Source: Aphrocallistes beatrix
Lineage: Eukaryota > Porifera > Hexactinellida > Sceptrulophora > Aphrocallistidae
Length of the DNA stretch: 64,000 bases
Direction: 5' to 3'
NCBI GenBank assembly: GCA_963281255.1
Contig: OY725495.1
Span: forward strand, 4,954,158 to 5,018,157
The notes under the pieces were generated by a model. That model did not search any database. It was not told the origin of the DNA and was given only the letters and a program-made list of their open reading frames with translations. Positions 9,601 through 20,200 of the stretch are shown in pieces; within the stretch, counting starts at the first letter, position 1, and each line of letters starts with the position of its first letter. A program made the translations under genes and the position numbers.

Positions 9601-12528
9601 CGCGCCTCTCTGACGTCACCGCCCAGCTCAAGCAGCTCACGCTGCAGCCTGGAGACGGAGAGCTGCGATTGGAATTCGGAGAGAGCGAGGAGAACGAGTG
9701 GCTCTGCGTGCTCAGTTCCGATCTGGCGCCCGACCGGCTGGCCTCCCAGGCGGAGTGGGATGACGTCACCTTCGTGGACGCGTCGGTGGGGTACTCGCGG
9801 ATGAGGGCGCCGGACCTGGAGGTGTTCGCCCCAGCCAAGCAACAGCAGCGACCGCAGGAATGGGACCACGAGGACCAGCTGATCCGGGGCTGGTTCTCCG
9901 AGGAGAAGAACGCCGAGGCGCTGGTCTCCTTTCTGTCGCTGGAGGAGCGCAAGAACGCGGAGGAGTTCCGGCTGCCCGTGGAAGACCTGTTCAAGGGCCT
10001 CGCCAAGTCCTACGGGCCGGAGCCGCTCGCCCACTTCGCCGCGCGGATTCCGCGCCTCGTGACGTCGCCGCTCGAGACGGAGCAGCGCCTGGGGCTGGAG
10101 CTGGCGGCTGGGATGCTCCTGGGCGCCAATCACTGGGAGTGGCACGAGGTGTCGCGGCTGGAGGCCGTGGTGGCGCCGGCCTTCTTCCAGGGCATCCCGC
10201 TCATCAGCAAGGAGACCTCGCCCAACTGGGCCACCTTCGTCAGCCGCCTCCTCTTCAAGAGAGACCCCCGGCGCTTCCTGTGGCTGTGGCGCGGGCTCCT
10301 CTCCCAGCTGTTCGCCCCGGCGGACTCGTGCCACACGACGGCCATGCGTCTGCTGCTGCTGGACTGCGCGCTCTTCTACGGATCCTGGCGCGTGCCCGGC
10401 GTGAAGACCGCACTGCTTCCGCTGCTCGCCGCGCAGATCACCAGCCCCTTCCAGATGCTGCGCTCCCGCGTGGCCCGCCTCCTCGTGACGGTCTTCTCGG
10501 AGGAGGGCCCGCTCACCCACGTCCTCCGCTCCCCCTCCAGGCAGGCCTTCCTCGCGCAGCTCGACAGCTTCGCCCCCGGCAGCGACACCAAGCTCTCCTC
10601 GCTGCCCGCCCCCGAGCGCGAGAGCGTCGTGTGCGGGATCAAAGTCCTGGCCGAGTTCCTGTCCCGCACCGCCAAGCTCGTCCGCTTCTCCCCGGAGCTG
10701 CTGCTCCTCGGGGAGACCATCCTGGCGCAGAGGAATGCGGTGGAGGAGGAGGAGCTGAGCGGACTGCTGGACTCTTTGGCGCACTCTCTCTCCCTCCTCC
10801 AGATCCCCCGCGACGCCGTCCCCGCCCTCCTCGACCTCTTCCGCCGCACGCGGGCGGAGGAGAACTGGCAGCTGAAGCTGGGCCGGCTCTACCTCTTCCA
10901 GGTGCTGGCCTTCCTCAACCTCTTCACCGTCCTGTCCCACCGCCAGCTCGTCCCGCCCGCTGTGCGCGCCGTGCTCACCGGCCTCCTCTCCGACGAGCGG
11001 ATCGAGGTGCGGGACCAGGCCGCCGAGTCGCTGAGCGGACTGGTCCGCTGCGGCTTCTACCGCGGGGAGGAGGTCCGCTCGCTCGTGGCGGAGTTCTCCG
11101 CACAGCTGGGGGTCCCGCCGCAGGGGCGACGGGCGCGCGGGCTCCTGGACAGCTCGCTCCTGGTTCGGAAGCACGCGGGGCTGCTGGGCCTGGGCGCCGT
11201 GGTCCTCGCCTTCCCCTACTCCGTCCCGCCCTTCCTGCCCGACATCGTCATGCAGGTCGGCGCCTTTCTGCAGTCGCCGCCGCCGCTCCAGGCCTCCGCC
11301 AAGCACGTCCTGTCCGAGTTCAAGCGGACGCACTGGGACCAGTGGGACGCGCACAGACTCGCCTTCTCGGACGCGCAGCTGACGGACCTGCGCGGGATGC
11401 TCGTTTCCCCCACCTACTACGTGTGACTGCAATCTCAGATAGATTTATAGAGTTCTTATGTTGATTGTAATTATTTGATTGCGATCTCAACTTATTTTCG
11501 TCGTGATATGACCTTAGTTACCAAGTTGGTGGGATGGAATGTTATGCGTCGTACGGTTTAGGATCCCCACAGACAGTATGAGAGCCCCAGACAGAGTCCC
11601 TCCCCCAAACTGACCAGGGGGCCAGGGGGGGATACTTCGCTGCAGAGAGTGGGGGGATCCGGCTACAGACGCTCCTCCCCCAGTCCCCACGGACTGAAAG
11701 AGGACAGAACTAGCACCCCTCCGAGGATCCCGCACTCCCCAGGGGACAGAAGCCAGCTGATTCAGAGGAGAGAGCTCGCCAACTCTCCCCCTGTCTCCCT
11801 TCCTCCTGACACACGCGTGAGTGCATGCTAACACCTGTTGTATTGTTCTATTCTTTTTGGTTTAATTAGCATTCCGATGCGTCAGAAAGGTTGAGAGGTA
11901 TAATTTAGATTTAATTGATTATCCACAACTGAGTTTGTGAAGTTGTTAGTTCAGAATGTTTGTGTAGGATTTAGTATAGCGCCACTGCTTAAGATAGCGA
12001 ATGTTCCTTCAGATGTCTTAGATGAAAGTAAGGACATTGTACGTTGTTACGAACTAATTCACTGACTAGAATGACGGACTTAGAACTATTAATGAGAACT
12101 ACGGTAATTATAGTCGATGAGAGTAGCCCTCAAATTCTGCAGTTCAGTCCGGGCTGCGTCATCCACAAAGCTTATAAATACTTGTTAGAACTTCTACCAG
12201 TATTTGTATGCATATTCTGATTCTCTTGGATCTCAGAGCTCGAATACTTTATTATTCTGACATTTCGCGGTCATATTTTAATCGGAACTAACAGCTTCTT
12301 GGTTCCAATAGGTCGCCGCCTCGAATCGGGCAACAAACCAGTCCGGGATGAGACGCCCCTCTGGAATCCGGCCTCTTCAAGGTGAGAAAATCTTCTGAAG
12401 TAAATGAAATAAATATGTATTTACAACATTTGCTCTCAGGTGCTCTAGCTCGCCCTCGGGCCCTCCAGCAGCCCTCCAGGTACTCCCTGCCGCCCCCTAA
12501 CAGGATCCGGCTGCCCCCTCCCAACTGA
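694..12528 (+). CDS. SLAIN: SLAIN motif-containing protein homologue (microtubule plus-end factor), host of two nested genes
   Basis: Eight exons (694-868, 1545-1662, 1719-1846, 4352-4591, 4864-4976, 11577-11816, 12312-12381, 12440-12528) join in consistent phase to give 390 residues ending at TGA. Order along the protein: a short N-terminal coiled coil (EDQVDQLMEQL); an acidic stretch leading to EEEWLYVSP near residue 100; a helix (NVDILKITTTRSRYVEEM); a long Ser/Pro/Arg-rich region; and a basic C-terminus with RRPSGIRP near residue 352. This order and these motifs match vertebrate SLAIN1/2, which bind EB proteins and ch-TOG at growing microtubule ends. No clear SxIP motif is seen. Exon 6 uses the second of two adjacent AGs, because the first gives a stop. 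The intron at 1847-4351 holds an antisense SSADH gene, and the intron at 4977-11576 holds PSME4. CTAG lies nine bases before the ATG. Confidence 0.75.
1049..1139. repeat. Short inverted repeat, possible MITE in SLAIN intron 1
   Basis: Arms at about 1049-1075 and 1113-1139 share the imperfect inverted motif CCACCATACAC followed by AT-CAAC. A loop of about 40 bases separates them. No convincing target-site duplication is visible, so it is only described as an inverted repeat. The rest of this 676-bp intron (869-1544) is AT-rich without recognised content. Confidence 0.45.
1904..4124 (-). CDS. ALDH5A1: Succinate-semialdehyde dehydrogenase (ALDH5A1)
   Basis: Five exons (4124-3771, 3697-3343, 3295-2976, 2759-2550, 2131-1904) splice in phase to 488 residues, the usual size of this family. 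The enzyme oxidises succinic semialdehyde to succinate with NAD, the last step of GABA breakdown, normally in mitochondria. The N-terminus (MQRALSSVSHLVKSK) is basic and could be a short import signal. Family motifs seen are YINGEW, TLEAGKPTQEA, WNFPLVLP, the general-base Glu in LELGGNAPF (E259), the nucleophile Cys in NNGQTC (C293), EETFGP and IPFGGVKESG. Its sequence follows mammalian ALDH5A1 closely over the full length, including FLEWYSEEARR. The whole gene lies antisense inside one intron of the SLAIN-like gene, with its stop 58 bases from that intron's donor. An acceptor-like CTAG precedes the ATG by 12 bases. Intron 4 carries a small transposon. Confidence 0.93.
2309..2476. mobile_element. 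hAT-like MITE in SSADH intron 4
   Basis: A 152-bp element (2317-2468) is flanked by the perfect 8-bp direct repeat GATGGAAC (2309-2316 and 2469-2476). Its ends are inverted repeats, GGTATGGTGGAAATGGTTC on the left and GGTAGTGCGGAAATGGTTC on the right strand-reversed. The interior repeats GGAAATAGTTCGA-type sequence in both orientations. An 8-bp duplication is typical of hAT transposons. There is no coding capacity. Confidence 0.75.
5835..5990. repeat. Dispersed repeat, copy 1 (SLAIN intron 5)
   Basis: This segment shares ordered blocks with 28315-28465: CTCTTCTAT-AGCTAATTT, then TCCCGTTTTTAC-TAAT, then ACTCAAGT-GG-TGTA. The two copies are diverged, which suggests an old interspersed element. 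The remainder of the intron stretch 4977-6020 upstream of PSME4 is AT-rich, and I recognise nothing else in it. Confidence 0.5.
6021..6030 (+). other. Splice acceptor that completes the PSME4 start codon
   Basis: The sequence GCGACACAG precedes TGGCAGAG. The PSME4 frame has a stop (TAA) at 6018-6020 and no in-frame ATG until about residue 143. If the exon begins at 6031 and the preceding spliced RNA ends in A, the junction makes A|TG GCA, an ATG at exactly the expected N-terminus. The donor exon or leader that provides the A is not identified. Confidence 0.5.
6031..11426 (+). CDS. PSME4: Proteasome activator PA200 / BLM10 (PSME4), single long exon
   Basis: A 1,798-codon frame runs without an intron and ends at TGA. 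PA200 caps the 20S proteasome core and stimulates peptide (and acetyl-histone) degradation in the nucleus and cytosol. The N-terminal third contains the family block LPWRPLYQLYLR and the RLAPHTVGRADWAPYL-type repeat. The body is a long alpha-helical HEAT-like solenoid (for example IRVLERIVKFKRRPFKK), with conserved RIEVRDQAAESLSGL near the C-terminus. The last residues are SPTYYV, a C-terminal HbYX motif that docks into the alpha ring; human PA200 also ends in SPxYYA. Human PA200 is 1,843 residues, so the length fits. The frame starts without ATG (see the acceptor at 6021-6030), so a tiny 5' exon or a spliced leader must complete it. The gene lies in the same orientation inside a SLAIN intron. 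Being intronless among split neighbours, it could be a retrocopy. Confidence 0.93.
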
Positions 12529-12903
12529 CGGAGGCAGTTGTACATAGTTGAGTGCACATTTGTACAATGTTTTATTTATTGGTGTTTTTATTTTGTATTA
12601 TTTACACTTTTCTTTGACGTCACTTCTCTCAGGGAAGTTTGGAAATGCATTGAAGAGATATCTCAGTATATCTCTGTATCCTGGAGTAAACACAAATATT
12701 TCAGGGCTAACGTCTGCGATAATATTACTCGCATTTTAACTAAATAGTATCTAACGAGCGAATATTTGAATGTTGATTGGTTAAGTTCGATCAACATTGT
12801 TACTTTTGGTTTCGGTTGCTGGGAATAGCTCCTGGTTACGATTAATTGCCATGGTATGCACGCTGATGATAATCCCTCCTAACTTCGCCAGAGGCCGTTA
12901 GCT
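12529..12903. other. Spacer between SLAIN-like gene and TAT
   Basis: The 375 bases are AT-rich. I see no coding, repeat or RNA feature apart from GCCGTTAG immediately before the TAT start, which looks like a splice acceptor. Confidence 0.5.
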
Positions 12904-14618
12904 ATGTCGGTGCCAGGAACTGAGGATTCTGCGTGGCGCATCTCGGGGAAGCCGTCCGTCCTGGGCATCTGCAACCGCATCCGCGAGGTGGTGGAGCGGA
13001 TCCGGTTCCAGGAGTGTCCGGGGAAGGAACTGATCGAGCTCACGCTCGGGGACCCCACGCAGTGCGGGCTGTACCCGCCGCACCCCGAGATGGTGCGCGC
13101 CGTGAGCGCGGCGGCCGAGGCGGGGACGGAGAACGGGTACAACACGGCCCGCGGGTCCCTCGCCGCCAGGACCGCTCTGGCCGAGAAGTACAGCTGTCCG
13201 CAGGCGCCGGTCTCTCCTGACGACGTTTTCCTCGCCAACGGATGCTCAGGTATGGTATGTGTGTTTGTTCATTGTTTATGTGGCAGCAGCGCTAAGGTGT
13301 GAATCCAATTCTCACATTTCAGAGGCGATCGAGTTCTCGTTCCGCGCGCTCTGCAGTCCCGGACAGAACCTGCTGACCCCGTGTCCGGGGTTCGGACTCT
13401 ACGGGACCCTCTGCTGCTCCCTGGGACTGGAGAACCGCCTCTACCGCCTGGACCCCGCCAAGAACTGGGAAGTGGACCTCGGCGACCTGGAGAGCAAGAT
13501 CGACAGCCAATCAGCAGCCATCCTCGTGAACAACCCGTCCAACCCCTGCGGCGCCGTCTTCTCCCAGCAGCACCTGCTCGACATCATCCAGGTACACTTC
13601 CTTATAAGGAAATGCATACTTCCTTAAAAGGAGTTGCATAATTCCTTATAACGAGATGCATACTCTCTAATAAGGAGATGCATACTTCCTTATAATGAGA
13701 TGCATACTCTCTTATAAGGAGATGCATACTTCCTTATAAGGAGACGCATACTTCCTTATAAGGAGATGCATGCTTCCTTATAAGGAGATGCGTGTAGTTG
13801 GCGGAGAAACACAGACTGCCGATCATCGCAGATGAAGTCTACGCGGGGATGGTGTTCAGCGGGAACACATTCCATTCCGTCGCATCCCTCTCCAAGTCCG
13901 TGCCGGTCCTCTCCTGCGGGTCTCTGGCGAAGAGGTGGCTGGTGCCGGGCTGGCGGCTGGGTTGGGTGCTGGTGCACAACCGGAAGGGGATCCTGCAGGA
14001 GGACCTGTACTCCTCCGTCGACAAACTGGCGACGTGTGTGCTTGGCCCCTGTTCCCTCATACAAGGTCGGTGTCGCTTCTCTCCTGGAAACTGTTCTCTA
14101 TTCATTAACTCCAACTTGGGTGGTCTATTTAGGCGCACTTCCCCGGATTCTGTCAGTGCCTCAGAGCTGGCACGATGACGTCGTGCAGCAGATAGAGTCC
14201 ACCGCTCTCACCTGCTACAACTCTCTCCTCCCCGCGCCCGGCCTCACTCCCATCAAACCCCAGGTAAGTCTCTGCCCCATTCCTCCATTCTCAGTTCCAT
14301 CCCATTCCTGCTATGTCTGTGCTGATAGGGAGCGATGTACATACTGATTGAAGTGGACTTTCCCAAATTCCCTTCTATTTCCAATGTCGCTGAATTCGTG
14401 CAACTCCTCTGCAAAGAAACTTCCGTCAAACTCCTCCCAGGATCCGTGAGTTATATTTATAACACGGGTGTCACACCTGCCACCTGTTCTAAATTTAGAT
14501 TCTTTAGTGCTTCGAGCGCGACACCTCAGTTCGCATTGTCACGATTGGAAAGGCTGAAAGGATGCGAGAGGCCTGCGAGAGGATTTGTGAGTTCTGTACT
14601 CTCCACTACAAACCCTGA
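12904..14618 (+). CDS. TAT: Tyrosine aminotransferase
   Basis: Six exons (12904-13249, 13323-13591, 13798-14065, 14133-14263, 14329-14445, 14508-14618) join in phase to 413 residues. The product is a PLP-dependent class I aminotransferase that converts tyrosine and 2-oxoglutarate to 4-hydroxyphenylpyruvate and glutamate in the cytosol. Seen are LGDPTQCGLYPPH, NNPSNPCG, the PLP-ring Asp in IADEVYAGMVFS (D217), and the Schiff-base Lys in CGSLAKRWLVPGWRLGW (K250), then GAMYILIEVDFPKFP and a C-terminus like that of mammalian TAT. The last exon must use the second of two nearby acceptors, since the first reads a stop. TTAG lies two bases before the ATG. Intron 2 is almost entirely a palindromic 22-bp minisatellite. 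The stop faces the stop of glutathione synthetase, 155 bases away. Confidence 0.93.
13598..13795. repeat. 22-bp palindromic minisatellite filling TAT intron 2
   Basis: About nine copies of GATGCATACTTCCTTATAAGGA with minor changes occupy nearly all of the intron 13592-13797. Each unit contains two palindromes, TCCTTATAAGGA and ATGCAT. The last unit runs directly into the acceptor GTGTAG. Confidence 0.9.
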
Positions 14619-14773
14619 GCACTTACAACCAACCACATCTCCAATACTCTCTTAGAACTTTCAATTAAGTCTGTACTACCCTTTATACATTTTTTATAAT
14701 TTGACTTGTGTATAAGTATAATTGTAATTACTGCATACAAAAATAAGTTATTTCGGTGGGAAAGTGAGAGGTG

Positions 14774-16731
14774 TTACAAAGTGTCCACGAGGTGGATGGA
14801 GTCCATGTGTGCCCGACCGCTGCAAACGCCGCCGTCCTCGGTGCGGGAATCCTTGGTCCGGTACCCGTACCCTGCCGTGACGTCATGGGTCAGAAGAGGG
14901 CCCCTAGCAACGAACATTCCAAACACGCCCACTTCCTGGACGGTTTGTGTCCGCGTGAGAGCAGCGCTGCTGTGTAGCGGCGCGATGAGGTAGTTGGGGG
15001 TGAGAGGAGGTGTCAAACGCTCCATCAGGATGTATGCTCCTCTCTTCTCGCCCGATAGCGACCTAATGGGAGATTGGAATGCGTATCTATTTATAGCAAC
15101 GGTGAGCTAGGCACTTACTCTAGCAGTGCCACCAGCTCCTGTCCGTAGGAGTTGTTCCCTCCGCCTTCTCTCTGCGGCTTCAGCACCCACGCGTCCGGAC
15201 AGCCGATCGCCTCCTTGGAGACTCGGTCGGCCTCGGGGGACGGGAACAGGGAGTACTGACGGGCGAACAGCTCCATCAGTCCCTCCCGCTCCTCCTCGGA
15301 AGCGTCCGGAAGAAACCGGCGCACCGCCTCCGGGTCTGTCAGTCTCTGCTGCATTCTTTTAGTACCACACAGTTGCATAGCAACGTCAGGAATCTGAATG
15401 GCCTTGCTTCTCTCCATCACAGCTCGCACCTCCCACCCTCTCTCCGAGTAGTCGGATGGCCTGTACCCCTCTCTGTAGTAGCAAACTCCTACCTACCGAT
15501 AGTACATGCTGCTTACATTCCTTTGTACCCGACCTGTATCCTCCGTGGTAGTCCCTACATTCCTATGTACCCGACCCGTATCCTCCGTGGTAGTCCCTAC
15601 ATTCCTATGTACCCGACGCGTAACGTGCAGGCTTACCTCGGCGCTGGACAGGAAGAGGCGTCCGTCGTGGGAGCTCAGTTCTGTCTCCAGTTCCTCGAGG
15701 CTGCGGCGCGCTACGGGCACGCCGTGTCGCAGCAGCAGCTGCGCGCGGAGGAACTCCTTGTCGTAGCGGTTGGCGTCGGAGTCCGCCGCCACCATGAGGA
15801 CGCAGGGTCGCTCAGTCTCTGGGACCGTCCGGATGTACTCCTCCCGAGCCAGCGCCAGCAGCTCCGCCGTGCGGTCCGCCGCCTCGAAGGTGGGAGGGGT
15901 CGCCTCTCTAGACAGCGGGCATTAACACACAGACAGAAATAGAACCGCCGGAGACACTGACCTGTGGAGGATGCGGGAGATGTCGCGGTGAGCTCTCTCC
16001 ACGCGCTCAGTGATGGAGGAGAGGGAGACTGCTATCGTATTCACTTCCACCTGCTTCATTCCGCCCCTCCCCGCGCTGCAGTGCAGCATGTAGTCGCTCC
16101 GAAGTATGCCTATATAAGGGCATATGCATATCTACAATGTACATTGGATATATGTGTTGATCATGGCGGGATCACTAGCCAATAAAATTAGTACGCGTAT
16201 GGAATATCATCTACGGAGGCACCCCAAACCGGACAAAATCATACCTACTATCTCCTGTACTTTATCAGTAATGAATAGCGATATCATCACAATGCATTCA
16301 ATTGTAATCCTCCAACTGACGTGCTCCTATCCTAAGGGGTCAATGGGAATTCATTCCTAACGCACGGGCTGTAGTCAAGTACCTGCAGCGGGACGCGCCT
16401 CCCTAGCGAGGCGGGTGGTCTTGAATATCTCGCATAGTTTCCTCATCATCTCGTCGCTAAGCACGGCGCGCATGGTCTCCTCCACGAACTCGTGGTCGCG
16501 GCTGACGCGGTGGTAGAGCCGCGTGAGCAGCGGCTGCGCGGCCAGGATCCGCCAGTAGTGCGGGCGCGGGAACGGGGAGGGGAGGAGGGTGCAGGGGACC
16601 GTCCTCTGGGTGTCCACTGGATGCGAGGCGCTGTCTGAGAACGCCACGCCCTCCCGGACCAGGATTGCGTGCGCCAGGCTGTACAGACTCGAGGCTCCGT
16701 CTGGGAGCAAGGAGAGATCTAGTTCGCTCAT
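14774..16731 (-). CDS. GSS: Glutathione synthetase
   Basis: Five exons (16731-16383, 16109-15962, 15907-15637, 15492-15119, 15062-14774) join in phase to 476 residues, against 474 in human. The enzyme adds glycine to gamma-glutamylcysteine with ATP, the second step of glutathione synthesis, in the cytosol. Visible family motifs are LRSDYM, QVEVNTIAVS, YYREGYRPSDY, the glycine-rich ATP-grasp loop VLKPQREGGGNN (about residues 358-369), AYILMERL, and a C-terminal region equivalent to the substrate lid (EDGGVCSGRAHMDS). The 3' end converges on TAT. The 5' end faces the ankyrin gene 489 bases away. Acceptor-like GAG or CTAG lies 0-12 bases before the ATG. Intron 3 contains three copies of a 42-bp repeat. 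Confidence 0.93.
15508..15622. repeat. 42-bp tandem repeat in GSS intron 3
   Basis: Nearly three units of TACATTCCTATGTACCCGAC followed by CCGTATCCTCCGTGGTAGTC lie between GSS exons 3 and 4. Copies differ by one or two bases. Confidence 0.85.
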
Positions 16732-17220
16732 CTCAGCTATTGCTAGGGTCCAGTTGGATGTTACTATGGAAGTTCGCTATTAGCCAAGAACCATTAATAC
16801 ATAAAGTTTCCTGACATTCGCAATTCAAGTGTTCAGATTCTAGAAACTTTAGTGCTGGAATTAAGGATGGAACGAAGTGCAAAATTGTAACGAAAAACTA
16901 TACGAACGAATATCAAATATTCGTTCGTCTAATGGAAACTTTAAATCCATATAACCACATAGTAATATTATGTATTTCTATATCTGGTCGTGCTGCATAA
17001 ACCCAGGCAATATATTATTGAATATCCGCCTAGTCAACTTCACCATAAATTTCCTAAATTGTTTGACAGAAGTCAGGGAAATACCTTCGTTAGGAAGGGT
17101 TCCTGCCGATACACCTTCGAATTCAATGCCTTTCCACTGAGGCAATCCGCCGGTGTGCACGGCGGGTGGTGCTTATGATCCGGCATTCCCTTCTAGCGCC
17201 TGACAACTGTAGCTTAGAGG
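16732..17220. other. Divergent intergenic region, GSS / ankyrin gene
   Basis: The 489 bases separate two genes transcribed away from each other, so both promoters probably lie here. I recognise no TATA box or other defined element. CATTCCCTTCTAG and TTAG before the ankyrin ATG look like splice acceptors. Confidence 0.45.
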
Positions 17221-20200
17221 ATGCCGGTAGGGACAGAGGCCCGCAAGTCTCTGGAGCAGCTGAAGGAGTTCCCGGACTACGCCAACAAGCCGAACCCGCT
17301 CCACCGGGCCGCCGCCCGCGGGGACGTGGCATTCCTGCAGACACTCCATGACAACCTGGACCTGAGTAAAATATGCATGCGGGACAGTTTGGGCGCCACT
17401 CCGTTGCATGTGGCCACGCGGGAAAACAGGCACCAGTGTCTGCAGTGGCTGCTTGACAACACAAGTGAGTAATGGAATGTTTTCTTCTGGTCACACATTC
17501 CTATCTCTGCCACCTCACAGGTCTGTCTGTCGCTGAGCGCGCGAGCGCCGGGGAGACGCCGCTCCACGTGGCGGCGGCCCGCGGACACGCGTCGCTGCTG
17601 CAGCTGCTCGTCCGCCACGCCGCCCCCTCCGCGGAGGCCCGCGCCGCCGCCCTGCTGACCCCGGACAGCCAGCGCCTCACCGCGCTGCACCTGGCCGCGC
17701 TCAAGGGCCACCAGCCGGTCGTCAACTGGATCGTGATGGAGTACAAGGCATTCCTCGCGCCGGTACGTGTTGCTAGGCAGGCTATCTCGCCCTGTAATTT
17801 AACTAATCGTGAGATATGGGAAATTAGTATTACGAACAGTGTTCTAAATCGTGGGACACACGACGAGAGTTGGGAGGCCTGGTTATAGCGGTGCGTGTTC
17901 ATAGCTCCCTCTCTTAGCTGATGGAGACCGGAAATGTGACGCCGGCACACCTGGCCGCCTCCGAAGGACACCTCGAGGTGTTGCGCACCCTCCTCTCCTC
18001 CGCCAATCGCTACAACGGCTGGGGCGAGGCCCGGGACCCGGACGGGACGCCGATCGCTTACTTCGCCGCGCAGGAGGGCCGCCTGGACTGTCTCAAGTTC
18101 TTGCTGGAGGAGATCAGTGTGGCGCCTGAAGCTGCCTGCCAACAGGACGGGATGACTGGAATGCACGCGGCCGCTCAGTCGGGACATGACGTGATCATAA
18201 AGTACGTATTTCTGTAAATAGGAAGAAGTGAGTGAACCGAGATTGATTGAGTTGTTAGGTACTATGTTGGGAAGTTGGGCGATGACGTCATCAAATGGAG
18301 AACGAATGACGGAGCCATTCCTCTCCACTTCGCCGCTGGCACAGGACATTCCAGCACCGTGGAGTTGTTGCTAGCGCGTGACGAGACTGGATCGACGCTT
18401 GGAATGACGGACGACAACCTGAGTGAGTTGGAATGAATAATACTCGAATCGCCGGAATAATGTAATTTAATGAATCGTGGTCTACAAGTTAACTATGTAC
18501 GATTCCATCACACTCTACATCTCATTCTTGGTTGCATTCCAATGTAGTGACTCCGTTGCATGAGGCGATAAATTTCGGGTTTCCTGAGTGCGCGCGCATC
18601 TTGATGGCGGCGGGAGCAGAAGTGAGAGCCGAGGACAAAGATGGACACTCCCCGCTCTCCATTGTGTCCCAGGATGCATTCCATCCTTGCCGTTCCGTAG
18701 TCATGGAGGCTATGGAGTCGAAACCTGAGGATGTTGCGAATGAAGAAACCCAACTTCAGAGAATTCCTGAGCAAGAGAGTGGTAACCAGGGAAGCGATTC
18801 TCCAAGGTCGATTACTCCTCAAAACCCAACTCCGCGTTCCAGCCGCTCCAGCTCTGTGCATTCCGCGCATTCCACAAAGCCCACTCCGTTGCCAGAGAAG
18901 AGGAAGAGTTTGGGAGAGTTGTCCTACCTCCTGTCGCCCCTCCTATCCGACTCCTCCCCCGCACCCCCAGGGGACAAGCTGCTGGCGGGGATGGGCCGGC
19001 GCACCGCGAGGAGACAGCGCAGATGGCTCTCCAGACCCGTCGCCCCCCCTCCCCTCCTCCCCCCGCCCCCCCCGCCGTCCCCTCCCGCCGCCCCTGAGTT
19101 CCCCGCGCCCGCCTTTGGCGATCAGATCCGAGAGGCGTCCGACCGCATCGCGACTCGCGGGGCTCAGTCAGAGGCGCCGAGGCGCCAGCTGGGCAGCTTG
19201 GTGAAGGAGAGGATGAGCAGCCTCGGCGGAGCCCCGGCCGCGCCCCCGGCTCCTGAGCTGCTACCGGTAGCGGAGGAGACCGGTAGGGCCGTCGTACCTG
19301 TGGGGGGTGAACCGGTCCAAGCTCTCCCGGCCGACTTACCGGTGAGTGAGGAGATGAAATTTTTCTACGGAGATAAGACTGAAAGTGACCAATCAGATTC
19401 CGAAACTACTCTATCCCAATCACCGGATAATACCGGTTCCTTGGATTCCGCGGTTGAGACCGGTACGGATCGAGACGAGGCGCCTGAAGACCCAGTCACA
19501 GATGAACAGGACCAATCAGAACACAGTCGCGCGGAACTAACCGGAACTGCGGCGTTGCCGGAAATAGAATTCATCGAAGTGGACTCTCTGCCATCAGATC
19601 CCGAGTGCCCGCCGGAAGGCCCGGTCCTGGGACTGTCGGCCCTCCCCGTGGAGGAGATCCTGGCGTCCGGCTTCTACGAGGAGCGTCGAGCCAAGCGCCG
19701 GTTCGCCGGGCTGCGCCGGATCGGGAAGCTCCTCGGACGCAAGGAGCGAGAGGAGTCTCCGGGGGAGGGACTGGCGGCCTTCGAGGCGATCATGCAGCGC
19801 AACCTGATCATTCAGGAGCAGATCCGCTCCGCGCCCTACCCCCAGCTGCCTCCGGGGATCCTGGCGCCGGTCGCGACCAGCACCGCAGCGCGGGGAGCGG
19901 CAGATGCACCGGCTTGGCCGGAGGAAATTCCCGCGGAGTCTCAGAGCGCAGACACCCGCGCTCCTCCCAGTTCCAGCAGCGAGAGCGTCCCCGAGGTGCA
20001 GATGCGACACATCCGTTCTGTCCCGCAGAGCCCCCTGCGTCCTGTCTCCACTACCATCGCCATCCAGACCGAGGGCCCGTTTCAGTTTGCAGAGCCACCC
20101 GCCCCGCCTTTCACGGCCAGCCCCACTCCCGCCCCTGTGCCTGTGCCGGTCCCAGCTGCAGAGGTCAGACCCCGCGTGGAAGTGAGTTCGCGCATCGCCG

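Noticed and set aside
6200-9613. Second long plus-strand frame overlapping PSME4
   Set aside because: Out-of-frame shadow rich in A, R, P and G caused by GC bias; no family features.
5994-11432. A 1,812-codon minus-strand open frame antisense to PSME4
   Set aside because: It is the mirror of a GC-rich, strongly codon-biased gene. Its product is low-complexity (R, L, E, G, V, H, Q), no motif is visible, and the plus-strand frame is clearly PSME4 with an HbYX end.
9860-11464. Third plus-strand frame over the PSME4 3' half
   Set aside because: Same composition artefact as the other shadow frames.
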